Below, piece by piece: positions 52,915 through 60,981 of a stretch of DNA of 64,000 bases (position 1 is its first letter; every line of letters begins with the position of its first letter). Below the pieces are notes generated by a model that was given only the letters and a program-made list of their open reading frames with translations, had not been told where the DNA came from and did no database searches. Source of the DNA: Limimaricola sp. G21655-S1 (lineage in GTDB: Bacteria > Pseudomonadota > Alphaproteobacteria > Rhodobacterales > Rhodobacteraceae); the NCBI RefSeq assembly GCF_027213785.1, contig NZ_JAPWGO010000015.1, forward strand, positions 51,859 to 115,858, in the 5' to 3' direction. Made by a program: the position numbers and the translations under genes.

Positions 52915-54855
52915 ATGCCCCTCAAGACCACGACTGCCAAAGCCGCCAAGGCAACCAAAGCCACCAAGCCCACCAAAGCGAAGGCCAACGGTTCCAGGAA
53001 GACTAGGGCAGAGGCCAAGGTTCCGCAGACCACCTACGCGAAGGCCTGCAAGGCGGCCGGTCGAACCGCGAAGGAGCTGAGCCAGTATTATACCGATACG
53101 GAGATCGCGGGCGGCTACGTGAACAAGGTTCTGGCGCTCTTTGCCGACCAGCCCTTCGACACCATTGTCGAGCCTTCCGCCGGCGAGGGCGCGTTCTCGC
53201 GCCATCTCGGTCCGAACTGCATCGCGCTCGACATCGACCCGAAGGCGCCCGGCATCGAAAAGGCCGACTTCCTGAAATGGACCCCCGCCGCCCCGACCGG
53301 CCGCTGCTTGGTCATCGGAAACCCGCCATTTGGCGACAACCTGGCTCTCAAGTTCATCAACCACGCCACCTTCGGCGACGTGATCGCGTTCATCCTGCCC
53401 AAGATCTTCTGCAAGAAGACCCGGCAAAACAAGGTCGATGAGACCTTGCACCTCGTGCACGAAGAAGAGGTGCCAGCAAACGCTTTCACCCATGAGGGCA
53501 AGACCGTCGATATGCCGTGTGTGCTGCAGGTTTGGGCGCGCGGGCCCAAACCGCGTGTGGAGCACACGCTTCCGACCACTCACCCCCACTTCGAGAGCTG
53601 CTGCCAGAAGGAGGCGGACCTCGTGATCCGGCGCGTCGGCGCGCATGCTGGCGTGCTGAAGCCGCTCGGACAGGACTGGAGCGCGCATTCCAACATCTTC
53701 CTGCGCGCCACCGGCTGCAGCCGGGACGAGCTGATCAAGCGGTTTGCGCGGCTCGCCATGGCGGCGCAGGCCTGCAACGGCGCCGGAGGTGGCTCGATTA
53801 ACATGACCGAGATCGTCGAGCTCTACGAGGAGGAACTGGCACGCGAGGCGGCTCTGGCGGCACCCCAGACCGGGTTGACCATGCTGGACCAGCCGGTTCC
53901 GGACTTGTCCGGGGCGATCGCGGCAAAGGATGCGCCGGTCGAGACGGCGCGGACGGTCGAGGAGATGGTGGCGCCCGCGCTTGCGGACCCGGACGCCGAA
54001 GGGGTCACCGGGGCCGTTGATCTCGATGCACAGCCTGCGCCGCGTCACGTGGTGCTCGAGACCGCGACCGGCGCGGCGGCGTCGCAGCAGACTGTGGCCA
54101 GCTTCAACGCGGCCGCCGGCACGGCCGACATCATCACGCTCACGGCGCCGCGAAGCTTCCGCAAGACGAGCGTGCATAATCAGCTCGATCGGCACTTCCA
54201 CCTTGTCGAGGACATCGACAGCATCGCCAAGGTTACCGGGGCGGACGGTCATGTGCGCTCCCTGCCCTGCGCGATCCAAACCTGGGAGCGGCGGCCCGAG
54301 CCGCGGCCGAAGCATGCGCTTGCGACCTGTCATGCGGACTTCGAGTTCTGCGGCCGCGCCGAGGCGGATGTCGCGATCCAGCGGGTGGGCAACAATGCCG
54401 GCCGGCTGAAAGCGCCCGAGGAGGCCGGCAGCGCACAGTCCCACCTGTTCCTGCGCGCCGTGGGCTGCAGCCCGGCCGAGCTCTGGGCCCGGCTGACCGC
54501 GATCGACTTTGACACGGTGCGCCATAACACCGCCGCGGTGCCCTCGGTCGCCAAGCCAGAGTTCGTGGCGCTCTACGAAGCCACTCGCGGTATCGCCGCC
54601 GCGGCCACCGCACCGGGCAAGCGCCCCGTGGCGCCAGCCACCGGGACGGGGCGGACGCCCGCCGTGCGGCATCCCGAGAACGCCACCGAGGGGGTGACGC
54701 CGCCACGTAGCGCCGCACGGGACGTCCATGCTCCTGACCGGCCGATCAAAAGCGACAGCATCTCCTCAAGCACCGGTGCCCCTGGCCAGCCGGCTGACGC
54801 CGGCGCCTCTGCCGAACATGGGCCGGTTCTGGAGCCGGGGGCCTGCCCGCCCTGA
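52915..54855 (+). CDS. Adenine-specific DNA methyltransferase-like protein with duplicated C-terminal module
   Basis: 646 residues from ATG 52915 (AGGACAAGGAC upstream). A Lys/Ala/Thr-rich basic tail (1-38) is followed by a methyltransferase core with SAM motif EPSAGEGAFS (86-95), DIDPK, and catalytic NPPFG (136-140). A target-recognition-like module follows (~155-310: ILPKIFCKKTRQNKVDETLHL, ADLVIRRVGAHAG, SNIFLRA). After a linker the module recurs (~405-560: TAPRSFRKTSVHNQLDRHFHL, ADVAIQRVGNNAG, SHLFLRA) without any SAM or NPPF motif. The tail ~565-646 is low complexity. No restriction gene is adjacent, so it would be an orphan methylase. Confidence 0.82.
   Translation: MPLKTTTAKAAKATKATKPTKAKANGSRKTRAEAKVPQTTYAKACKAAGRTAKELSQYYTDTEIAGGYVNKVLALFADQPFDTIVEPSAGEGAFSRHLGPNCIALDIDPKAPGIEKADFLKWTPAAPTGRCLVIGNPPFGDNLALKFINHATFGDVIAFILPKIFCKKTRQNKVDETLHLVHEEEVPANAFTHEGKTVDMPCVLQVWARGPKPRVEHTLPTTHPHFESCCQKEADLVIRRVGAHAGVLKPLGQDWSAHSNIFLRATGCSRDELIKRFARLAMAAQACNGAGGGSINMTEIVELYEEELAREAALAAPQTGLTMLDQPVPDLSGAIAAKDAPVETARTVEEMVAPALADPDAEGVTGAVDLDAQPAPRHVVLETATGAAASQQTVASFNAAAGTADIITLTAPRSFRKTSVHNQLDRHFHLVEDIDSIAKVTGADGHVRSLPCAIQTWERRPEPRPKHALATCHADFEFCGRAEADVAIQRVGNNAGRLKAPEEAGSAQSHLFLRAVGCSPAELWARLTAIDFDTVRHNTAAVPSVAKPEFVALYEATRGIAAAATAPGKRPVAPATGTGRTPAVRHPENATEGVTPPRSAARDVHAPDRPIKSDSISSSTGAPGQPADAGASAEHGPVLEPGACPP
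53578..54615 (+). repeat. ~1-kb dispersed direct repeat, copy 1
   Basis: Codes for residues ~222-567 of the methyltransferase-like protein. The same protein segment recurs at 59121-60104; the last ~125 residues are nearly identical between copies and the nucleotide sequence is visibly conserved, including silent positions. Same orientation, about 5.5 kb apart, so homologous recombination between them could delete the genes in between. Confidence 0.8.
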
Positions 54856-55069
54856 CCGGACCTGCAGGCGCATCACGCCGCACCGCGGCCGCGGCGCGGC
54901 GTCAACTCCCTTGACCGCTGGCCTGCAAACGCGCGTCATCGCCACGCCCTGCCGCGCGTTTTCGAAACCCATCGGGACTGGAGCCGCGCTGATCCAGGAA
55001 CGGTCGGCGCGTCTCGCGATAAGAAGGGCATGATCGCATGGGATTGCCCGGGGTGGCGCGTGTCTGGGG

Positions 55070-55354
55070 TCAGGAACACTCAGGAAGGTTCAGAAGGTTG
55101 TGCGGGAGGTCACCGTCCGCGGCCGTCCTGATGTATTTGTTGCCCTGCTGGCTGATCGCGACCTCGCACCAGGCGGCCTGGCCCGACACCGCGACATAGA
55201 AGCCCCAGCCTTCCTCCATGAGGTGGACCGCGCGCTCCTGCGTCAGCTTCCAGCGGGTTCCATCGGGATGGACGCCGCCGACATGGGAGATGCGGTCCCC
55301 CGGGCCGTCGCCGTCTCTTGTCCTGATGCAGTCGATCTGTCCCTTGATGGCCAT
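55070..55354 (-). CDS. DUF3892-type small protein A
   Basis: 94 residues. The DUF3892 pattern is visible: QIDCIRT near the start, ISHVGGVHPDGTRW, and the C-terminal GNKYIRTAADGDLPHNLLNLPEC. The function is unknown; such proteins are common in bacterial accessory DNA. Its neighbour at 55467 is a paralogue on the same strand. The start is preceded by a G-rich stretch (GGGGGGA). Confidence 0.75.
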   Translation of the reverse strand: MAIKGQIDCIRTRDGDGPGDRISHVGGVHPDGTRWKLTQERAVHLMEEGWGFYVAVSGQAAWCEVAISQQGNKYIRTAADGDLPHNLLNLPECS

Positions 55355-55466
55355 CCTTATCCCCCCAGCGGCGGCTGCGCGGCCTGATGGTGCGCCGCCG
55401 CTGTCGATTGTGGCGATCTTCGGCGGCGGCGAAAAGCGCCCGGGCTGGAGAAAGGCTTTCTCGTGC

Positions 55467-55739
55467 TCAAGGGCACTCGGGCAGGCTCAGGAGATGCGTC
55501 GGGAAATCACCGTCCGCGACCGTCTTGATGTACTTCTTTCCTTTGCGATCGACCGCGACTTTGACCGCGACGGGATCGCTATCGACATTGACGAAGAACA
55601 TGCAGTCTCCGCTTTCGATTTTCTGGATCACCTCGTCGAGGTCCAGCTTCCAGCGGTTCGCAAGCGCGCCGCCGCCCACATGGCTTATGCTGCCTCGCGG
55701 CTTCCAGTGATTGGCTCTGCGAATGCACTTGATCTGGAT
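55467..55739 (-). CDS. DUF3892-type small protein B, start codon unclear
   Basis: From about 55739 the frame reads IQIKCIRRANHW ... ISHVGGGALANRWKLDLDEVIQKIE ... GKKYIKTVADGDFPTHLLSLPEC, parallel to protein A over its whole length. No ATG, GTG or TTG stands at the homologous N-terminus: the codons there are AAG ACG ATC after an in-frame TAG further upstream. Only an internal GTG at 55679 could start a truncated 70-residue form. Either a rare ATC/ATT start is used, or the start codon has been lost. Confidence 0.6.
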   Translation of the reverse strand: MQIKCIRRANHWKPRGSISHVGGGALANRWKLDLDEVIQKIESGDCMFFVNVDSDPVAVKVAVDRKGKKYIKTVADGDFPTHLLSLPECP

Positions 55740-55905
55740 CGTCTTCCACCCGTCTTTTCTCCACGAGGGGGTGTTGCGACCCTATGACGAACGGCCGCCC
55801 GGGGGTGTTCGATCTTTGGCCGCTGGTCCATGAAGCGGAGGCTGGGCACGCATCGCAGGACCCACAGCGACACTGCCTGGGTGCAACCGCTCCGAGGGTT
55901 GTCCT

Positions 55906-56268
55906 TCACGCCGACCAGACGCACAAGAGCGGGTGGGGGCCGGCAGCCGCGCTTCGCAAGCGCTGGATCACCCGCCTGTAGGCCGGCAGGAGATCCGCAA
56001 GGGTCTGGTGCTCCTCGCCCGTCCAGCAGATATCCTCGAAGACGGCCTCCGGCATCCCGGCTTCAGCGTCCACCACCCAGGCCGTCTCGAGCGGCAATCG
56101 TGCCGCCACGATGTCGATCATCGAGGTGTCGACCAGGAAGTCGGTGTAGCCTGCCCAGTGGGGCTTGGGATCCTGCTCGAAGAACAGGGCGCTGAAATCC
56201 CGGTGATTGCGCAGGTAGGCGATCTCGGCCTTGGCGCCGAGAGTGAGAAAGCCGGTGTCGAGACCCAT
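55906..56268 (-). CDS. Unknown accessory protein (120 residues)
   Basis: Starts MGLDTGFLTLGAKAEIAYLRNH after GAAAGGAAAACCCC, a good ribosome site. Contains YTDFLVDTSMIDIV and many aromatic and acidic residues (pattern DxxWTGEEHQTLADLLPAYRRV). No membrane helix. I do not recognise a named domain; it looks like the small soluble proteins that accompany YubB-like genes on plasmids. It is on the same strand as, and 75 bases downstream of, the YubB-like gene. Confidence 0.6.
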   Translation of the reverse strand: MGLDTGFLTLGAKAEIAYLRNHRDFSALFFEQDPKPHWAGYTDFLVDTSMIDIVAARLPLETAWVVDAEAGMPEAVFEDICWTGEEHQTLADLLPAYRRVIQRLRSAAAGPHPLLCVWSA

Positions 56269-56343
56269 GGGGTTTTCCTTTCAGGAGAATGGAGCAGGGG
56301 AAGGACGGCAGGACCGGTCGGTTGGGCCCGCCGCGGGCCGCCA

Positions 56344-56847
56344 TCAGTAGTAGCCGGCTTCTTCCACGTCCGGCACGTCGAAGAAGGCGGAGATTTGAAT
56401 GTGGGGGAAGCGCTTGCGCAGTGCCTTGATGATGCCGGTGGGCGGACCCCAAGGCGTGTCGAACTGGAGCGTCGCCGTCTCCCCGTCGTCATCGAGGACG
56501 ACATCCTGGGCAGGCCACTTGCAACCCCAGTTTTCCAGGATCCAGTCCCAGAGGGTCGCATGCGGCTGGCTCGCGAACGCTTGCAGCTCTTCGGGCGTGA
56601 AGGGGCGGATCTCGAGGAGGTGGCCCTCCTCGTTGCGCCGCTCGAGCCAGCGCTCGAGCGTCAGGCGCTGGCCGTCCACCTCGAAAACGCGGCGGCCTTC
56701 GGCGCCGTGCTCCAACACGACAGGGATCGGACAGATCGTGTTGAAGTCGAACGGGCCATCCGGCCCGGCAACGGCGGCCAGGAAGGTGGCCATCTCCTCT
56801 TCGCTCTCGGCGTTGATCGTGATCCTGTTTTCGCACCAGCTCGGCAT
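56344..56847 (-). CDS. YubB/DUF1281-like ferredoxin-fold protein
   Basis: 167 residues from ATG 56847 (AAAGGAGCACGAC upstream). The N-terminus MPSWCENRITINAESEEEM and the C-terminal WGPPTGIIKALRKRFPHI are the hallmark of the YubB-type family known from plasmids. The middle carries the usual insertion with WDWILENWGCKW. Function unknown. It supports a plasmid or ICE origin of this region. It is transcribed leftward with the unknown gene at 55906. Confidence 0.8.
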   Translation of the reverse strand: MPSWCENRITINAESEEEMATFLAAVAGPDGPFDFNTICPIPVVLEHGAEGRRVFEVDGQRLTLERWLERRNEEGHLLEIRPFTPEELQAFASQPHATLWDWILENWGCKWPAQDVVLDDDGETATLQFDTPWGPPTGIIKALRKRFPHIQISAFFDVPDVEEAGYY

Positions 56848-57132
56848 GTCGTGCTCCTTTGCACCTGTTGGGCATGGCGGGAGACACCGACATGGCGCCT
56901 CCCGGCCGGGGCGTCGTCCCCGGCACACAAGAGGTCTGTTCGGTGTCGAAAACAGAGAAACGATTGGCGCGAACTTTCTGGGAGGTCCACGGCGTTTCGA
57001 GCGTCAGAACTATGATAACACGTCGAAATATTTTTCATCTCCGCTTGAGAAACGCCCCACTTTGCTCTCGCACGACGCCCCGCCCCCAAGCAGGGGGCGG
57101 GTCGCGGAAGGGGATCGTGCGGCGCGACGGCC

Positions 57133-57513
57133 TCAGGCGGCCCGCCACAGCGGTGCGGTGTCGAGCGCCTCGGCCTCGAGGCGGTCGAGGCATCGAACGA
57201 GGCCCTCTTCCAGCAGGCAGATCTCTTCGATGCCATGCCACGCGAGGTCGATCCGCGCGAAGCAGGCGGCTTCCAGACGATCGGGATCGCCGACATGCTC
57301 GAGCGAGAGCAGCGCGCGCAGCGCCGCGAGTTCGCGGCACAGGCGCCGGGTGAGGATGGGCTGGCTGTCGATCGCCCCGAGCAGGCGCTGCGTGCGGCGC
57401 AAGGCCGGGCTGTCGCCCAGAAGGAGGGCGGCGTTCTGCAGCGCCTCGTCGTGGTCCCTCAGAAACGCCCGTAGCGCGATATAGGCGGGAGAGGTGGTGG
57501 TGGTGCGGATCAT
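57133..57513 (-). CDS. Unknown helical accessory protein (126 residues)
   Basis: Starts at ATG 57513 (MIRTTTTSPAYIALRAFLRDHDEAL). Almost entirely helix-forming, rich in Leu/Arg/Glu, with one pair of cysteines apart (C in RLCREL and ACFARI). No domain recognised. It is minus strand, 285 bases from the YubB-like gene start, and the gap between holds nothing supported. The composition fits its GC-rich neighbours. Confidence 0.5.
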   Translation of the reverse strand: MIRTTTTSPAYIALRAFLRDHDEALQNAALLLGDSPALRRTQRLLGAIDSQPILTRRLCRELAALRALLSLEHVGDPDRLEAACFARIDLAWHGIEEICLLEEGLVRCLDRLEAEALDTAPLWRAA

Positions 57514-58056
57514 GACTGATCTCCGTGTTGACGACCGCGCGGGCTTGCGCGGCACAAGAGCGCCGACCTCCTTTCTTGCGTGGGGTTATGGGGGTGGAAA
57601 TTTGTCCGGCGGGGCGGGACGCGGTTCATGCAGGCGCCGAAGGACCAGCTGCCGTGACCGGTCACGATTGACCTGCCAAGTGCGGGTGGTTCGGCACGCG
57701 ATGGAAAGTTTGAGGGCCGATATCCGGCCTTCGCACAGGAAATTCTCCGAGGGTTCGCCAAGGCGGAAGGTTGGTCTTCTTGTCCACCACACCGTTGGCC
57801 AACGGCCTTTCCAATTTCGGATTTCGTAGCGTTCCCTAAGTTTCCCTCGAGCAAAGCCGTTCGAGATCAGCGCCTTGCGGCGACAACCGTCACCGCCGGC
57901 AGACCGGCGTCCACTTGGGGCAGGCAGGAGGACGTCTGCGCAGGATAAACGTCCTGCTCTCGCAGGCCGATCGTCATCGGCTGCAGCGCCGGATATTTCT
58001 GCACCTGGCCTTGCGATCCCACCTCGTCTCCGCCCCGACACGAAAGGACGGATCGA
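57514..58056. other. 543-base divergent stretch
   Basis: Lies between the minus-strand 126-residue gene and the plus-strand gene at 58057, so it should carry both promoters. It contains the 14-bp perfect palindrome at 57653-57666. No gene supported. Confidence 0.4.
57653..57666. promoter_or_regulatory. perfect 14-bp palindrome
   Basis: CGTGACCGGTCACG reads the same on both strands. In a divergent promoter region on a plasmid-like segment it is a plausible operator or partition-type site. No second copy was noticed in this window. Confidence 0.4.
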
Positions 58057-58797
58057 ATGGGAAACGACAAGGTCAGGATCACGGCGGACCTCGCCGATCT
58101 GGTGAAATCGATCACCCTGCCACCTGCCGCGCAGAAGCTCTTTCTCGCGCTGGTCTACCTGCAGGATCAGACCGACCACCGCTGGACACGACAGAGCTGG
58201 GAGGACCGGGTCAAGGTGCGGTTCTTCTGCGGGCTGGGCGATCTGCGCGCGCTGGGATGTGCGCCGAAAGCCCGCAACACCCGCTTCTTCCGAACGGCGG
58301 TGGCGGCTCTCGAGCAGCGACCCGATCTCTTCGGCAAGATCGAGCTTTGCACCGCGTCCGGCCATCTGCGCTGGTCGTTCAGCGCCGAGGTCTGGCAGGC
58401 GATGTCGGAGATGGAGCCATACGGGCTCATGCGGATCGGCGACATCGCCCGGATCACCGGCGGTCCGGACCTGGTGCTGCTGACGCAGATCGTGGTGCAG
58501 CGCCGCAAGCACATGCCGGATTTCGTGCTGACCGGTCGGGACCTCGGTCTCGACAGCCCCGATGCGGACGATCCGGACCTTTTCGATCTTCGCGCGATGC
58601 GCCGCCGGCTCGAGCCTGCCCTACGGCGATGGGCAGGCTATATCGGCTCCCCCGTCCACCTGGGCTACGAGCAGCGGGGCCATATGCCCGGCTACGTCCG
58701 GGCCCGGATCCGCTTCAAGGGCCAGCCAAACCACTGGAAGGCTGCCGCGATCCAGCGCTTCCCGCTCAACACGAAGGTCTTCGAGATTATCCCGTGA
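58057..58797 (+). CDS. Unknown protein, possibly a plasmid replication-type winged-helix protein
   Basis: 246 residues from ATG 58057 (CGAAAGGACGG upstream). The N-terminal half (AQKLFLALVYLQDQTDHRWTRQSWEDRV, then ARNTRFFRTAVAALEQRPDLF) has the helix-turn-helix plus wing rhythm of winged-helix replication initiators or phage regulators, and the C-terminal half is basic (LEPALRRWAGYIG, RARIRFKGQPNHWKAAAIQRF). This is pattern similarity only; I cannot assign a Rep family. It is isolated between two gene-poor stretches. Confidence 0.5.
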   Translation: MGNDKVRITADLADLVKSITLPPAAQKLFLALVYLQDQTDHRWTRQSWEDRVKVRFFCGLGDLRALGCAPKARNTRFFRTAVAALEQRPDLFGKIELCTASGHLRWSFSAEVWQAMSEMEPYGLMRIGDIARITGGPDLVLLTQIVVQRRKHMPDFVLTGRDLGLDSPDADDPDLFDLRAMRRRLEPALRRWAGYIGSPVHLGYEQRGHMPGYVRARIRFKGQPNHWKAAAIQRFPLNTKVFEIIP

Positions 58798-59090
58798 GAC
58801 AGCCTCGGGCGGCCTTCCGACGGCCCGTGCCGCGGGGCGACCAGGAGCGGAAGCACGGTGGGCACCCTCACCCCCTTGGCAGGCCTCCGCGGTCCCTCGC
58901 AGGAGCTGGGAAGTGCCCGGTCTGCGAGCGCGTATGCGACCCTCGACAAGGCGCGCGCAGGCAGATTTCAGGCCAGAAAACCACTATATAACAGTGTATT
59001 GCAAGAAAGTTTCGATTATTTTGCCAAATCGGTTTCCGTGATTTTCCAAACGATCACACGTTCTCCTCACACAAAACGAGGGACCGAAAA
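58798..59090. other. AT-rich leader of the module-only protein
   Basis: 293 bases with a clearly AT-rich second half (58975-59075), including CACTATATAACAGTG, an imperfect dyad around a TATAAC element at about 58982-58996. This is the likely promoter region of the gene at 59091. No gene seen. Confidence 0.4.
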
Positions 59091-60170
59091 ATGGCCACCA
59101 AGACCCACGCCGCCAAGACCACCCACCCCCACTTCGAGCGCTGCACGCAGACCGAGGCGGATCTCGTGATCCGGCGCATCGGCGCGCATGCCGGTGTGCT
59201 GAAGCCGCTCAAGAAGAGCTGGAGCGCGAACTCCCACATCTTCCTGCGCGCCACCGGCTGCCGCCGGGAGGAATTGATCCAGCGGTTTGCGCGGCTCGAC
59301 ATGGCGGCGCAGGCTCGCAACGGTGCCAGCCGCGGCTCGATCAAGATGCGCGAGATCGTCGAGCTCTACGAGGAGGATCTGGCGCGCGAGGTGGCGACGG
59401 CGGCGTCCCGGACCGGGCTGGCCATGCAGGACCAGCCGGTTCCGGACATGTCCGGCGTGATCGCGGCAATGGATGCCCCGGCCGAGGACACGGACGTCGA
59501 GGTGGCCACCGGGGCCCGCGATCTCGAGGCGCAGCCTGCGCCGCGTCACGTGGTGCTCGAGACCGCGACCGGGCAAGAAGCTGTGGCCGGCTTCAACGCG
59601 GCCGCCGGCGCGGCCGACATCATCACGCTCTCGGGGCCGCGCAGCATCCGCAAGATGAGCGTGCAGAGCCAGCTCGATCAACACTTCCATCTTGTCGAGG
59701 ACCGTGATGGGGCGGCCCGGGTCACCGGAGCGGACGGTCATGTGCGGTCCCTGCCCTGCGCGATCCAGACCTGGGAGCGGCGGCCCGAGATGCGGCCCAA
59801 GCACGCGCTTGCAACCTGTCATGCGGACTTCGAGTTCTGCGGTCGTGCCGAGGCGGATGTCGCGATCCAGCGGGTGGGCGCCAACGCCGGCCGGCTGAAG
59901 ACGCCCGAGGAGGCCGGCAGCGCACAGTCGCACCTGTTCCTCCGGGCCTTGGGCTGCAGCCCGGCCGAGCTCTGGACCCGGCTGGCCGCGATCGACTTCG
60001 ACACCGTGCGCAATAACACTGCCGCCGTGCCTTCGGTCGCCAAGGCGGAAATCGCGGCGCTCTACGAGGCCACCCGCGACATCGCCGCCGCGGCCACCGC
60101 GCCGACCGGGACGCATCCCGAAGGCGCGGCGGAGGGATCGGGCCGAGCCCCGGTCACCTGCCAGCCCTGA
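59091..60170 (+). CDS. Stand-alone protein made of methyltransferase C-terminal modules
   Basis: 359 residues, ATG 59091 after GAGGGACC. It corresponds to residues ~222-567 of the methyltransferase-like protein at 52915: partial first module (11-105: THPHFERC, ADLVIRRIGAHAG, SHIFLRA), linker with the same AQPAPRHVVLETATG, and complete second module (180-330: SGPRSIRKMSVQSQLDQHFHL, ADVAIQRVGANAG, SHLFLRA, ALYEATRD). It has no SAM-binding or NPPF motif. The intact frame, own ribosome site and AT-rich promoter argue that it is expressed rather than debris. Possible roles: DNA-binding competitor or partner subunit (inference). Confidence 0.75.
   Translation: MATKTHAAKTTHPHFERCTQTEADLVIRRIGAHAGVLKPLKKSWSANSHIFLRATGCRREELIQRFARLDMAAQARNGASRGSIKMREIVELYEEDLAREVATAASRTGLAMQDQPVPDMSGVIAAMDAPAEDTDVEVATGARDLEAQPAPRHVVLETATGQEAVAGFNAAAGAADIITLSGPRSIRKMSVQSQLDQHFHLVEDRDGAARVTGADGHVRSLPCAIQTWERRPEMRPKHALATCHADFEFCGRAEADVAIQRVGANAGRLKTPEEAGSAQSHLFLRALGCSPAELWTRLAAIDFDTVRNNTAAVPSVAKAEIAALYEATRDIAAAATAPTGTHPEGAAEGSGRAPVTCQP
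59121..60104 (+). repeat. ~1-kb dispersed direct repeat, copy 2
   Basis: Partner of 53578-54615. The first ~100 codons are moderately diverged, the linker is shortened by about 18 codons, and the last ~125 codons are nearly identical, suggesting gene conversion or a recent duplication of that part. Confidence 0.8.
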
Positions 60171-60234
60171 CGGACCAGCAGGCGGTGGCGGGGCCTCGGG
60201 ACGCGCCACTGACCCGGGACACGGTCCGATCGGA

Positions 60235-60783
60235 CTATGTCTGGCTTCCGGACGCTGCCTTTGCTCGCGGACTGGCCTTGGAGACCATGGAGCCGGACTG
60301 GAGCCGCCGCATGCGGGGTGAGGCTCGCCGATCACTGGGCTGGGGCGTTCGGCCGATCACGGGGTGAATCCCGGCCCGCTCGGCGAAGGAGCTGTGCCGC
60401 GGAAGCCGCGCATGGCGCTCCGGCAGCTGCAGCCGCAGCCAGGCCGGCAGCCGCCCCAGCCGCGCCGTGCCGCAGCGCTCGCTCACGCGAAATCGCGGAT
60501 CATCCGGTCGGACCCGGATCCGCCGGTCGAGCCGGAACCGCGTCGGCCGGTGCAGCCCGGCCTGCGCCAGCAGGCAGGGCTCGCGCAGGACGAGCGCATG
60601 TTCGGGATGGCCGTGCAGGCCGAGATGGCTGGTGCCGTAGACGACGATCAGCTCGCCGGTCCCGGGATCCTCGTGCAGCACGAGGCAGGCACGGGTCTTG
60701 GAACCATCATCGGGATAGGGAAAGTCGAACGTCACCACGTCGCCGGCGCCCAGAGGGCGCAGCCGTGAGGTCGTGTTGGTCAT
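60235..60783 (-). CDS. PemK/MazF-like toxin-family protein
   Basis: 182 residues from ATG 60783 (CGGAGAC five bases upstream). The PemK/MazF barrel start is visible: LGAGDVVTFDFPYPDDGSKTRACLVL, then GELIVVYGTSHLG. The region after ~residue 110 (LGRLPAWLRLQLPERHARL) and an Arg/Ser-rich tail are longer than in standard 110-residue toxins. Family knowledge: MazF-type RNases cut mRNA. No cognate antitoxin gene is adjacent, so this may be a solitary or domesticated member. A strong hairpin lies 64 bases upstream. Confidence 0.6.
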   Translation of the reverse strand: MTNTTSRLRPLGAGDVVTFDFPYPDDGSKTRACLVLHEDPGTGELIVVYGTSHLGLHGHPEHALVLREPCLLAQAGLHRPTRFRLDRRIRVRPDDPRFRVSERCGTARLGRLPAWLRLQLPERHARLPRHSSFAERAGIHPVIGRTPQPSDRRASPRMRRLQSGSMVSKASPRAKAASGSQT

Positions 60784-60846
60784 GGAATGTCTCCGATCTG
60801 GAACGGGATCGGCACCCGAAGCTGCATGGATCCGGCCGGTGTCCGG

Positions 60847-60882
60847 GTCGCTTCGGGTGCCACGCGGCACACCCGAAGCGAC
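60847..60882 (-). terminator. stem-loop between the 132-residue gene and the PemK-like gene
   Basis: GTCGCTTCGGGTG (60847-60859) pairs perfectly with CACCCGAAGCGAC (60870-60882), with a further GCC/GGC pairing inside the loop. It ends leftward transcription from the gene at 60982 or attenuates the PemK-like gene. No T-run. Confidence 0.5.
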
Positions 60883-60981
60883 CGGAGCACCCGGGCGGGA
60901 TCAGGACTTGGCCCTGCCTTCCTGCGAACGTGCCAGCGCCGGGCGCCGACAGCCGCGTATCGTCAGGCCTTGGCCCGCCGT

